NCBI GenBank assembly: GCA_030490835.1
Contig: CM059972.1
Location: forward strand, 39,411,452 to 39,475,451
DNA length: 64,000 bases
Origin: Annona cherimola
Taxonomy: Eukaryota > Streptophyta > Magnoliopsida > Magnoliales > Annonaceae
Reading direction: 5' to 3'
Positions within the stretch are counted from its first letter, which is position 1, and each line of letters opens with the position of its first letter. Position numbers and translations under genes: made by a program. Below, one piece after another: positions 48,186 to 59,033 of the stretch. The notes under the pieces are model-generated. The model was not told the DNA's origin, ran no database searches, and was given only the letters and a program-made list of their open reading frames with translations.

Positions 48186-48974
48186 ATGGCAGATAGAGGG
48201 AAAAGAACGATGAGTGCGGAAGAGTTAAGAAAGGAAAGAGAGGAGGAGAATAGGAGACAGAGAAGAGAAGAAAATATGAATCAATGGTGGGAATCACAGA
48301 CCGACGATGAACCGTTTCCATCAGTCCCCCCTAGATTTTCACCAATACGCACTCAGGGTCACACTCAAGGAAGTTACTACGACACTTCCAGTCAACATGA
48401 ACAAGACTTAGGAGAGCCCTCCAGTTTTAAACCCCGGGCACGAGTGTTATCGGGCACTTATCTTGGCATTCCTCGGGATCCCCCTGTTCCGACTGATAGA
48501 GTAGGTCCGCAAGATCTACAGAGCTTCTGGGATAAGACTCGAGCACCTACACCTCCCGATGCTGGTCCATGGTACCGATTTATGAATTGGTGTATTCAGT
48601 TTCGATATGGAGCATCGTGGGAGAAAATCCATCAACGGGAAGTGGACATGGCTCTTTATATAAGAAGGTGTTGTGTCGAAGGAGTCATCGAGGTGCCTGT
48701 TGGCCCTAAACCTGATGAGGTTGTCAATGATGATGATGACCCGATGGAATTCCTCGAACCATTTGACGAAGAAGATGAGGAGGAAGAAGAAACAAATGAG
48801 GAAGGAGAGGAGGAAGTCGAGGAAGAAATAGTGGAGTTTGAGGAAAATGATGAGGATGATGATGATAGTGACGAGGAGGTTCAGGCATGGTCCGACACTA
48901 GCACTATCACAGAGGCACCCTCACAAGTTCCACGTAGACGTAGGCGTCGAGGGAGAGGTCCAGGAGGACGATAA
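48186..48974 (+). CDS. Extra ORF upstream of gag (ORF1), intact, unknown function
   Basis: Encodes 262 residues from the ATG at 48186. An upstream in-frame ATG (48147) exists, but 48186 directly follows TTTATACAG and is the start shared with A (12717) and B (25051). Residues 1-35 are charged (Glu/Arg), possibly helical. Residues 80-175 hold the best-conserved part (TYLGIP, PTDRV, PPDAGPWYRF, CIQFRYGA). Residues 181-232 are almost all Asp/Glu, and 250-258 are an Arg cluster. No signal peptide, membrane segment, zinc finger or gag/pol motif is seen. It lies between the PBS and gag. Extra ORFs in this position are known in other plant gypsy groups such as Ogre, but I do not recognise this protein. 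The acidic-plus-basic tail suggests nuclear or histone/RNA contacts (inference). It could be expressed from a spliced transcript. Confidence 0.75.
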   Translation: MADRGKRTMSAEELRKEREEENRRQRREENMNQWWESQTDDEPFPSVPPRFSPIRTQGHTQGSYYDTSSQHEQDLGEPSSFKPRARVLSGTYLGIPRDPPVPTDRVGPQDLQSFWDKTRAPTPPDAGPWYRFMNWCIQFRYGASWEKIHQREVDMALYIRRCCVEGVIEVPVGPKPDEVVNDDDDPMEFLEPFDEEDEEEEETNEEGEEEVEEEIVEFEENDEDDDDSDEEVQAWSDTSTITEAPSQVPRRRRRRGRGPGGR

Positions 48975-49431
48975 ACTTGTTTGCTTTGTTTTTATTTAAA
49001 CGGTTTTGTATATATAAGTGTGGTATATGTATAATTATGGGTGGATGACTCTATGGTTGTGTTTGGTGAACTAACATGCATGCAGGTGTGAAATATGCAT
49101 GCTAAGCTGAATCTGTATAGAAGTGTGACTTACTTTTGGTATGTACTGATTGTGAATATGATGTATATGAATGGATGTGTTGCTATGCTAAACTTCTAAT
49201 GTTCTAGATGTGCATGAATGAATGAACATGAGCTGAATGGTGTGTTATGTGGTGATTGAATGAAATAATTGTGACTATGTGATGATGAGATGCATATGCA
49301 ATGAATTAATATTGAATGAAACTGAAATGCATATGCAACGATTTTGTGATGGATATTACTGAAATGCGTCTATAATGATTTAATACTAATTGAAAATAAA
49401 AAGTGTTTGTTATATATTCAGATTTAAAATA
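48975..49431 (+). other. C leader between ORF1 and gag
   Basis: AT-rich, no ORF. Ends with acceptor-like TATATATTCAG (to 49421) ten bases before the gag ATG, as in A. Confidence 0.5.
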
Positions 49432-49519
49432 ATGGTGGAAACAAGAGCAGGAGTAAGGAAAAATAAGGGAAAAGAGGTGGAAACAGAGGTTCCAAGCCAA
49501 CACGAAGTTGGCGAATCTA
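49432..49519 (+). pseudogene. gag: gag stub of C
   Basis: About 29 codons remain (MVETRAGVRKNKGK...), matching the gag start of A through PSQHEVGESS. It then runs into copia LTR sequence. The rest of gag and all of pol are gone. Confidence 0.9.
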
Positions 49520-49604
49520 GTACAAATAAAAGCTTCTAGTATTGAAGGACAAGAAAAGGAAAGAAGTCAAGCAAGCAAGAGATAAATCAAACTGACTTGG
49601 CACA

Positions 49605-49815
49605 AGGAAATAGCCAAGTCGCACATCAAGTCGATCTCTTGAGGTCAAGTCGCACCCCAAGTCGACTCCAAGATCGACTTGAGGCCAAGTCTCAAACCAA
49701 GTCGACCCTGAAGACAGACTTGGAAGTTGAAGAACAGCCGAAGTCGCACACGAAGTCGACTCCAGCATGCGACTTGGGCGAAGTCGCAGACGAAGTCGAC
49801 TCCACCTGTGACTTG
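49605..49815 (+). repeat. AAGTCGACTT-type array in S 5' LTR
   Basis: Surviving downstream block of the U3 array, equivalent to 58735-58945. Confidence 0.8.
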
Positions 49816-49897
49816 GGGATATAAGGTTCGAATTTTTGAACGTTGGACATTTATTACGCGTCAACCAACTCTATAACGTTCAAAATCTTCCCTCCTC

Positions 49898-49905
49898 TAT
49901 ATATA
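49898..49905 (+). promoter_or_regulatory. TATA box of S 5' LTR
   Basis: TATATATA after CCCTCC. The core promoter survives the 5' truncation, so transcription may still be possible. Confidence 0.65.
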
Positions 49906-50557
49906 GACACTCAAGAAAATGTGGATACATACAAGATAGAGCCTAAAGAGAGGAAAGAAGTGCTACTAAGAGCTTTTATTCGCTTTTCTCTAAAATTGAG
50001 TGATCTATACACTTTCAAAGGAAGAACAAGCTTCAAAGTTGCGGTTTGCTCCAACGAAATTCAATTGCGTGCTCCTACAGATTCTTCCTCAAACTGAAAC
50101 TTGCTAGACAACTCAGTAAAGTGTAGATTTCCTTTATTTTCACATTATTGTTTGTTTTAGTGCTTGGTTTGAGTTTGGTGGTTCAAACTAAGACATTGCA
50201 AGTAAAGTTGTGATTAGAGTGTAACTCGTCACCTACTTGTGTTGATTGTATATGCCCCCTAGAGCTAGAATCTAGAAGAGAGCGGAGACTCTAGTTGTAT
50301 TCGCGGAATACATAGTGGAACCCAATTCACAAGGGTGTGTGAGCTTGGAAGAGTGGAGTACGGAAAGGTTGCCCGAACCACTATAAATCTTGTCTACTGT
50401 TTTTCTTTATTGCCTTCATTATCTTATTGCTCTCTATCTGTTACAATCTAGGGGATTAAAACTTTAAAGGGGTTAAGTTTTGATTTACCAAAGAATTTTT
50501 AAGAACCCAATTCACCCCTCCCCTCTTGGATTTTGCCAAAAACTCGGGACCAACAAG

Positions 50558-50568
50558 TGGTATCAGAG
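50558..50568 (+). other. Primer binding site of S (initiator Met tRNA)
   Basis: TGGTATCAGAG two bases after the LTR end ACCAACA. Confidence 0.9.
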
Positions 50569-50603
50569 TAGGTCTTTGAGTTTTACCAAAGAGATCTATT
50601 GAT

Positions 50604-52429
50604 ATGGCATCCCAATCCACTTCCGTTTCCGCATTTTTCGAAGGCTAATCCTTTACTAGGCCACCATTGTTTGATGGGAACAATTTTGGATATTGGAAGC
50701 TATGTATGAAACAACTCATCATGGCTACAGATATGGACTCTTGGTTTGCAATCCAAGACGGTATGACTTTGTCTATTGATGAAAGAGCTTCCAAATGGAC
50801 CGATGAGGAAGTTAAAATTGTAAAGAGCAATGCTAAGGCTATGAATTGATTATTTTGTGCTCTTACAGCTTCCGAATATGATAGAGTATCCTCTTGTTTA
50901 ATTGCCAAAGAGATATGGGATACACTAACATCTATCTATGAAGGAACTTCTCAAGTCCAAGGAACAAGGAGAAATATTTTGATTGGAGAATTGGAAAACT
51001 TTAGGATGTTAGAAACTGAAAATATTTTTGAAATGTTTGCTATATTTTCCAAGATTACTAACGCCTTGAAAGGACTAGGAAAAAAAATTTCAGAATCTGA
51101 GCAGGTCATGAAGATTCTGAGGGCACTACCCGAATCATGGACTCCAAAAATCACGGCAATAGAAGAAGCCAAGGATCTAAACACGTTGAAATTCGAAGAT
51201 CTTATTAGCTCCCTGATGTCATATGAGCTGATCAAGAAAAGAAACGAAGATCACCACAAAGGCAAAAGAGCCATTGCCTTGAGAGCCGCAAAAACTTGGA
51301 CGACACCACCTCATCTTCTCAAAATGACGATGAAATTGCCTTACTTACAAAACGATTCAGAAAGTTTGTAAGGAAAGGTAGAAATTTCATAAACTTTAAA
51401 GAAAAAAATACCAAAGAGAAAAAGAAAGAAACAACAAAATGTTACCGATGTGGCGGTTCGGGGCACATGCAAGCCCAATTCCCAACGTCCAACGCCGAAG
51501 AAAATAAAGCAAAGGAGCAAAGAAAAGATCGAGGCGACAACAGAAAATTTCAAAGAAACAAAGGAAGAGGCATGTATGTGAATGAAAAAGAATCTACAAC
51601 AAGTAGCTCTTCAAGTGAAGAATGTGAACCAGATTGCGCAAGAATTTGTTGCATAGAAAATTCTGACATATGCTTTGCAGCCACGGAAATCTTGGAGGAT
51701 CAAGCTACTTCAACGAACTACACAAGTAGTCAAGAGGTAACCTCCAAACAAAAATCTTTTTCAAATTTTTCTACAAATAAATGTCTCAAATGTGCTGAAT
51801 TAGAAGAACTTCAACAAGCCTATGATTCATTATATGAAGAAATAAAGAAATTAAGAAACAAGTTTACAATAAAGAAAAGACAATGTGATGCAATAATAAT
51901 TGTAAATGGTAAACTTGCTGAAAAATTAGATAAATTGAAAAATAAAATGAATACCTTGGAAGTTGAGTTAGAGAAACTCAAAAACGAAAATGAATCATTA
52001 AATGAATCACTTGCCAAGTTTTCTAATCCAGGAGAAAATGTGAGAATATTCTTAAAAATGACAACCCAAACTTGCAAGAAAGGACTGGGGTATAATACAT
52101 TTGAACAAAAGAAATCTAATGCTCCAAGAAACAACGCCAAACCTGTTCATACTAATCCTAAGATAAATCAAGTAGTTTGGACCAAAAGACCAACCGAGGA
52201 ACAAATTACCAAGTGGCTCCCTATTTCTAGACTTTCGGGAGCTTGTAATTTTTGCAACAAGTTAGGACACAAGGTCTATCAATGTAAATTAAGAAAATTG
52301 CAAAACCTTGGTGCTAAATTGGTTTGGATGCCGAAAAGCATTAGATTTATGGCTTCAAAAGTAGACCAGCATAAACTCCAAAGGATAACTAACCCAAACG
52401 GACCCATAAAATGGGTACCAAAAGGATGA
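50604..52429 (+). pseudogene. gag: gag of S (broken)
   Basis: Begins MASQSTSVSAFFEG at 50604 with a TAA at 50646 and a TGA at about 50847, same frame. The capsid part is copia-type (PPLFDGNNFGYWKLCMK near 50660; EIWDTLTSIYEG; ALPESWTPKITAI near 51120). A frameshift near 51290 leads to the long C-terminal part (51296-52429). That part has a first zinc knuckle whose last Cys is Phe (CYRCGGSGHMQAQF), a coiled-coil-like Leu/Lys/Glu region (about 51790-52010) and a second intact knuckle CNFCNKLGHKVYQC (about 52246-52290). It ends GPIKWVPKG. Two knuckles flanking a coiled coil is SIRE-like. It cannot produce full-length Gag. Confidence 0.88.
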
Positions 52430-55400
52430 GCTCCACTCAAATTAATTTTTGCAGGTTTGTCTTAAAGCTAAGGCCAATAACGTATGGTTTATGGATAGTG
52501 GTTGCTCAAGACATGACAGGAAAAAAAGGACTATTTCACAAGATCAACCCATGCAATGAAGGAACAGTAGCTTTCGAAAATAATGAAAAAGGTAAAATAA
52601 AAGGTAAAGGAAATGTCTATGGTACTTCAAATGCATGTATTGAAAATGTTCTATTTGTTGAAGGACTCAAACACAACCTAATGAGTATTAGTCAATTATG
52701 TGATAAAGGATATAAAGTTGTATTTGAATCCTCTATATGTAACGTTATTGATGATGATGAGCACATAATATTTAGTGGCAAAATACATGGAAATGTATAT
52801 TTGGTTTGCCTTGATGACCTAGAAGGAAAATATCTAATAGCCATAGAAAATGATCCATGGAAATGGCATACAAGGCTTGGACATATAAATATGTCAAATA
52901 TTAAAACATTATGGAAAAAGAATTTGGTACAAGGCTTACCCAAGCTCAAATATGACAAATATAAGATTTGTAAAGCCTGTCAACTATCTAAACAACCAAA
53001 AATGCCATTTTCGACCAAACAAAAAATTTCAACAACTAGACCACTTGAATTGCTACATATGGATCTTTATGGACCATCAGACATTTTAACTCTTGGTGGG
53101 AAAAAGTATGTGTATGTAATTGTGGATGATTTTTCTAGATTTACTTGGATTATACTCTTAGCTAGCAAAGATGAAACATTTTCGATGTTTGTCTCGTTTT
53201 CAAATTTGGTGCAAAATGAAAAACAAAGTTCAATCATTTCCATTAGAGGTGACCATGGTGGTGAATTTGAAAATAGTCAATTCATAGAATTTTGCAAAGA
53301 AAAAGGAATTCACCATACATTTTCTGCACCACGAACTCCTCAACAAAATGGAGTTGTTGAAAGGAAAAATCGGACTATACAAGAAATGGCTAGGACCATG
53401 CTAAATGAGAGTAAATTGTCCAAGAGATTTTGGGGTGAAGCTGTAAGTACAGCTTGTCATGTATTAAACCGAGTTACCAATAGAGCAATATTGAAAAAGA
53501 CCCCATATGAACTTTGGAAAGGCAGGAAACCAAACATATCATATTTCTATACTTTTAGATGTATTTGTTATGTGTTAAATAATGGAAAAACAAATTTGGG
53601 AAAACTAGATGCCAAAAGCAATGAAGCTATTTTCATGGGTTACTCATCAAATCGCAAAGCATATAGAATTTTCAACAAAAGAAATAAAACAATAGAAGAA
53701 TCAATAGATGTTTTTTTTGATGAATTTAACCAAACTCCAAAAAAGGAGGATGAACTAAGTGACGCAGATGATACAAGAGCAAAACAACAAGAACAACAAA
53801 AGAAAACCGAGCTCAAGCCGGAAAACTCCATGGAGGAAGAGGTAAGTGAAGGTAATGATTCCTACAAACCTCCAATTGATTTAAAATTCAAAAATGCCCA
53901 TCCAATTGAGCAAGTCATTGGAAATATTTATGAAGGAGTAAAAACTAGGAGATCAAAACAAAATATTTGTGGACAATATGCATTTGTGTCAAAAATTGAA
54001 CCAACCACCATTGAACAAGCTCTTAATAATGAAAACTGGGTTATTACAATGCAAGAAGAGCTAAATCAATTTGAAAGAAACAATGTATGGCATTTAGTTC
54101 CTAGATCAAATGATTATACCATTATTGGTACCAAATGGGTATTTAGGAACAAATTGGACGAAAGCGGACTTGTAATTAGAAACAAAGCTAGACTAGTAGC
54201 CAAAGGGTATTCCCAGGAAGAAGGGATTGATTTTGAAGAATCATATGCACCTGTGGCTAGATTAGAAGCCCTACGCATCTTACTAGCGTTTGCTTCTCAC
54301 ATGAGTTTCAAATTGTTTCAAATGGATGTGAAAAGCGCATTTTTGAATGGATACTTGAATGAAGAAGTATATGTTGAACAATCCCCTGGATTTGAAGAAA
54401 AGGATCAATCAAAATATGTTTATAAGTTGACCAAAGCATTATATCGAGAGCTTGGTATGAAAGGTTAAATAGATTTTTGATTGATCATGAATTTCAAAGA
54501 GGGAAAGTTGATACTATATTATTCATCAAATATAAAAGTAAAAATATTTTAATTGTGCAAATCTATGTAGATGATATAATATTTAGTGCTACTGATGAAA
54601 CTTCTTGCCAAGAATTTTCTAAGATCATGCAGAGCGAATTTGAAATGAGCATGATGGGAGAACTAAATTTCTTCCTTGGACTGCAAATCAAGCAACAAAG
54701 CGAAGGAATATTCTTAAATCAGTCCAAGTACGTCAAAGAAATGCTAAAGAAATTTGGAATGCAAACTACTAAAGGAGCAAATACTCCAATGAGTTCAACA
54801 ATCAAGATCGACACGAATGATAATGGTAAATGTATCGATAAAAAGCTTTATGGAAGTATGATAGGATCATTGTTGTATTTAACTGCTTCTAGACCAGACA
54901 TTCTTTTCAGTGTTTGTATGTGTTCTAGATTCCAAGCATGCCCTAAAGAATCACATTTATTGGCTGTAAAAAGAATTTTTAAATATTTGATAAATACCAC
55001 TAATCTTGGACTATGGTATCCAAAGGGGTCAACATTTGACTTAATCGACTACTCGATGCGGATTTTGCCGGCTACAAAGTAGATAGAAAAAGTACTAGTG
55101 GAACCTGTCAATTTCTTGGAAATATTTTGGTTTCATGGTATTCAAGGAAACAAACTAGTGTTGCTCTATCTACAGCAGAAGCCGAATATATAGTCGCCGG
55201 AAGCTGTTGTGGCCAACTACTTTGGATGAAACAACAATTGAAAGACTATGGCATTGATTATTATAATATTCCTATCAGATGTGATAACACAAGTGTCATA
55301 TGTTTGACAAAAAATCTTGTATTGCATTCAAGAACCAAGCATATAGATGTAAGACATCATTTTATTCGAGAACATGTTGAAAATCATGATGTTTGTTTAG

Positions 55401-55477
55401 AATATGTGAAAACTGAGGATCAAATTGCTGATATATTTACTAAGCCCTTAGCAAAGGAATCATTTTACAAAATTTGA
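52430..55477 (+). pseudogene. pol: pol of S: protease, integrase, RT, RNase H (broken)
   Basis: Protease: [10 protein letters not shown] (Asp codon 52494) is followed at once by a one-base frameshift. Integrase is open over a long stretch: HHCC ([10 protein letters not shown]...CKACQLSKQ), [23 protein letters not shown] and [15 protein letters not shown] starts [13 protein letters not shown], with [20 protein letters not shown]. It then loses about 16 bp at ALY/RELG near 54445, causing a frameshift, and resumes with YVDDIIF (54564-54575). RNase H appears after another frameshift near 55050 (TSVALSTAEAEYIVAGSCCG, HSRTKHIDVRHHFI, DIFTKPLAKESF). The 685-codon open stretch shows that the lesions are few. 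Confidence 0.92.
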
Positions 55478-55557
55478 AATGAAATGGGGATGATTGAATT
55501 AAATTAGGGAAAATTATACAGGAAAATCAAATCTGAAAAAGGTCAAAATCGATGAGT

Positions 55558-56080
55558 CAAGTCGACTCCGGGGAAGCCAAGTCGACTCCAGTGAAGTCGA
55601 CTTGGGAGATGTGAAGTCGACTTCGGCGCGATCGTCCGTCTTCTCCTTCTCCTTCTTCTCCTCCTCCTCCTCCTTCTTCCTGTCATTTTCCCGCGCACAG
55701 CTCTCTCTCTGTACTCTCCCTCTCTCCTTCATTTTTCCCTCCGCGTCCAGGTTCGTCTCCTTCATTTTCCTTCCGCGTTCTCTCTATTTTCCTTCTCCGT
55801 TCTTTTTCTCTCCTCTGTTCCTCTTTTCTCTCCTCTGTTTGTCTCATCTCTCTCCATTCTCTACATTTCTCCATCTCTGTCTCTGTCTCTGCTCTCTTCT
55901 CTCTCTCTCTCCATTGCTCTCACCTCTCTTTCCATCTCTATCTCGTTGTCCCTCTCTCACAGTCTCTCTCACTCTCCCGCTCAATCTCTCTCTGTCTCTG
56001 CATTTTCTTTTGATATCTCTCTGTCTCTTTGTCTCTCTCTCACTCTAGCTCACTCTCTCTCTCTTTCTCTCTATAACCCA
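55558..56080 (+). repeat. AAGTCGAC block and polypyrimidine tract before the env-like ORF
   Basis: 55558-55625 has four AAGTCGACT copies like the LTR array. 55630-56080 is almost pure C/T with long (CT)n runs. ORFs on both strands here are composition artefacts. It could act as a leader, promoter or splice acceptor tract for the env-like ORF (inference). Confidence 0.75.
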
Positions 56081-56085
56081 ACTCA

Positions 56086-57688
56086 ATGGCTCCTAAATCC
56101 AGACTTCCCAAACTAGCGATATCTAAGCCTTCTTTGAGGCCTGTACCTAGACCTTCGGAATCAGCCACAGAGGAAGAAATTCCCAGGAGGCAAAGAACTC
56201 CTGCAAAAAGGGCCAGAGAAGAACCTTCAACTTCAACAAGTCGAAGGGTCAGATTTCAAACTGCAACCCCATCCTCAGCTCGAGCTCAGAGGTCAGAAAG
56301 TCAACCTCAAAGCTTAGATACTGGAGAAAGAAGAACTCCAGCCACAAAAGGGCAAGTTCTGAAAATGCCCACAACCTACTTCAAAACCGAGCTTCAGCAT
56401 AGTAGATTCTATAAGCACTTTTATGAACGGAAGGTATTCATTCCTAAAATTATAGACTTTAAGTTCTTGAGCGATTATGAATTTGGAATTGAAGAATTGT
56501 TAGATTTCCAAGGCTGGACAAGTTTGTTGAAAGCAGATGACAGAGTATATCCCGACCTGACTAGGATATTCTACTACTTATTGGATGATAACTCCTTCAA
56601 CACATATGTAAAAGGAGTAGAAATGTTCTTTGAGAACAGCAAGTCTAGGAAATGCACTGATGAAAATAGGAAGAATCCTACATGTACCATACAAAGAAGG
56701 GCAGCTTCCTGAGGATCTAACCTTGGATCAGATGTATAATCAGCTAACAAAGAGTAACAAATATCACCCGGGCATTAAGTTTTTACATTATATGGATTTA
56801 TCTCCCAGACTTAGGGTGCTCAGGTTACTTATTGCACATTGCATATACCCTAAAGGTGGAGGCAGAAATCAGCTAAATCCACAAGAAGCTGGGATTTAAT
56901 GGAATGTATCAAATAAAGTCAAGGTAAGCTTACCAAGATTATTTTTAGAAGCCTTGGCGTCTCGAAAGGATAACCCACGAGGAGTTTTACCTTACGGGAC
57001 ATGGATCACGAGGATCCTAGAACACTATGCAGTGGACATTGACGGCGAACCTTTCGAACTCCCAAAATCCACAAATGCCATCAATAAGGCATTGCTCCAA
57101 AGGATGAAAATCAATTTGGAGCAGTTCAGAGCAGAACGGATTCGAGAAAGGATGGGAGAGCCGGCTCAAGAAGAAGCAGGACATGCATAAGCTGAGGGGG
57201 AGCAGCCCCCTCCATCTCCTGAAGCCCAACCAGCTCCGCCACAGGCTGAGGAGCAAGCCTCTCCTGTATCTCACGGCTCTTGCTCACCGCATGGGTCGCA
57301 AATTCTAGATCTTGCACCACATCCTCCGTCATGGGAAACCTCTGTGCATGCCATTCGAGTCCACCTCGAGCAGCTTGAAGATCGCCTCACTAGCCACATA
57401 GTCGGGGTTCAAAATGACATCCACGACATGCATTCACGTCAGGATCATATCGATCGTGAGCTTCGTACCATCCACTACCATTTGGCATCCGGGCATCACC
57501 GCAATCGGCCCATACCCAAACTCGATCCGTTTGATTCCGGATCAGTTCATAGAGATCCTACCCCTGCACTCGTTTCATCATTCTACTCATCTGCCCATGT
57601 CCGACCTGTCAAACCTACCCAACATTCATATCCCATTTCCAACTTTCAATTCACCAAATCTTTGGTAATTGAATTTCATTTTGAGTGA
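56086..57688 (+). pseudogene. env-like ORF3 of S (broken)
   Basis: Starts MAPKSRLPKLAIS right after the pyrimidine tract. Residues 1-100 are Pro/Arg/Ser-rich and disordered-looking. A conserved-looking core follows (RFYKHFYERKVFIPKIIDF; LDFQGWTSLLKADDRVYPDL). A frameshift near 56640 moves the frame, which continues with LRVLRLLIAHCIYPKGGGRN and LPYGTWITRILEHY. TAA codons lie at 56897 and 57188; the second is explained by CAA-to-TAA. The C-terminus (57340-57480) is a short coiled-coil-like stretch with a His-rich part. Position after pol and length match the env-like ORF of SIRE elements. No signal peptide or transmembrane segment is evident, so an envelope role is doubtful. Confidence 0.75.
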
Positions 57689-57693
57689 TTGAC

Positions 57694-57707
57694 AATAAGG
57701 GGGAGAT
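57694..57707 (+). other. Internal polypurine-like tract of S
   Basis: AATAAGGGGGAGAT, nearly identical to the PPT at 57984, about 290 bp upstream and right after the env-like ORF. It could be a second plus-strand primer. Confidence 0.55.
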
Positions 57708-57983
57708 AGGATAGAGGTTTGGCTGAGTTTTTTTTTTGAGTTTTAGGACATAAATTCTAAAGTTTTGTTTGGGTTGGGTAGCTTGTATATAGGTTTCTTT
57801 TTACTTTGCACTGTAATGAATTATGATAAAGTGAAAATTTTGACTTATGCTCTGATATCTGTTTACACTGTTTCATGCTCTGTTTTTGGAAGTTATTTCA
57901 TGCCCTGTTTTATGTTTGAACAAAGTATAAAGAATATGATTTTTTTTTAAAGGTACAAACTCAAATTAGTTTTGTCAATCATC

Positions 57984-57997
57984 AAAAAGGGGGAGAT
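57984..57997 (+). other. Polypurine tract of S
   Basis: AAAAAGGGGGAGAT immediately before TGTTGG of the 3' LTR. Confidence 0.9.
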
Positions 57998-58094
57998 TGT
58001 TGGAAATAATTGACCAAAGCATAAGTTTTGATAATTAACAAATACAAATTTGAGTATGATATGATTACTAATAAATGAATGTTTTTAAGGAATG

Positions 58095-58945
58095 AAAAAT
58101 CAGCCCAAGTCGATCCCTAAGTCGACTCCAACTTCGACTTAGGCGAAGTCGATCTCGAAGTCGACTCCACAAGCGACTTCAACAGGTACTTTATGGACAG
58201 CGTTGATTTTGGGAGACAAAACAACCGAAGTCGCAGATGAAGTCGACTCCAGTATTGACTTGAAGCAGCATTTTCTCTCCAGCATTGATTTTGGGGACAA
58301 AACATCCGAAGTCGCAGTCGAAGTCGACTCCACTTGCGACTTGAGGTCAAGTCGCAGATGAAGTCAACCCCAGAATCAACTTGAAGTGGTGGCTTCCTCT
58401 CAAAGCTTAAATTGTGCAGCAAAACTTCTAAAGTCGCAGGCAAAGTCATCAACTTCAACATTATAAGGTAGATTCTCAAGCTCAAGTACAAGTTCATTTC
58501 AAGATGAAGATAACTCAAGTTTTCCCAAACTTGAGTATATGAAGACTAATACAAGCTTAAAGAAGGTAAGGTACATGAATTCATTCCAAATCAAAAATGA
58601 TTTCGTCCATACAGGATTCAAGTTCTCCAAATTCACAAGACTTGAAGCCAATCCAGTATAAATAAAAGCTTCTAGTATTGAAGGACAAGAAAAGGAAAGA
58701 AGTTCAAACTGACTTGGCACAAGGAAATAGCCAAGTCGCACATCAAGTCGACTCCAAGATCGACTTGAGGTCAAGTCGCACCCCAAGTCGACTCCAAGAT
58801 CGACTTGAGGCCAAGTCTCAAACCAAGTTGACCCTGAAGACAGACTTGGAAGCTGAAGAACAGCCGAAGTCACACACGAAGTCGATTCCAGCATGCGACT
58901 TGGGCGAAGTCGCAGACGAAGTCGACTCCACCTGCAACTTGGGGA
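58095..58945 (+). repeat. AAGTCGACTT-type arrays in S 3' LTR
   Basis: Two blocks (58095-58445 and 58735-58945) separated by about 290 bp without the motif. Confidence 0.8.
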
Positions 58946-59023
58946 TATAACGTTCGAATTTTTGAACGTTGGACATTTATTACGCGCCAACCAACTCTAT
59001 AACGTTCAAAATCTTCCCTCCTC

Positions 59024-59033
59024 TATATATAAA
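59024..59033 (+). promoter_or_regulatory. TATA box of S 3' LTR
   Basis: TATATATAAA, one base different from the 5' LTR copy. Confidence 0.65.

Larger units (their letters stand above)
43926..49519 (+). mobile_element. Gypsy element C, truncated after the gag start
   Basis: 5' LTR 43926-47900, PBS 47906, intact ORF1 48186-48974, gag start 49432. The sequence then switches abruptly to the interior of a copia LTR. Pol and the 3' LTR are absent. AAAAA precedes the LTR and may be one half of the target duplication. Confidence 0.92.
49520..50555 (+). mobile_element. 5' LTR of S, 5'-truncated
   Basis: Corresponds to about 58655-59730 of the 3' LTR, beginning near AGTA(C/T)AAATAAAAGC. The canonical TGTTGG start is absent. 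The remainder is nearly identical to the 3' LTR (about four differences in a 95-bp stretch by eye), so S is young. Confidence 0.93.

Noticed and set aside
55602..56048. 148-codon Ser/Leu/Phe ORF and opposite-strand Glu/Arg ORFs
   Set aside because: Products of the polypyrimidine (CT)n tract; no motif on either strand.
56086..57688. Calling ORF3 a true viral envelope gene
   Set aside because: No signal peptide or transmembrane segment is visible; only its position matches SIRE env-like ORFs.
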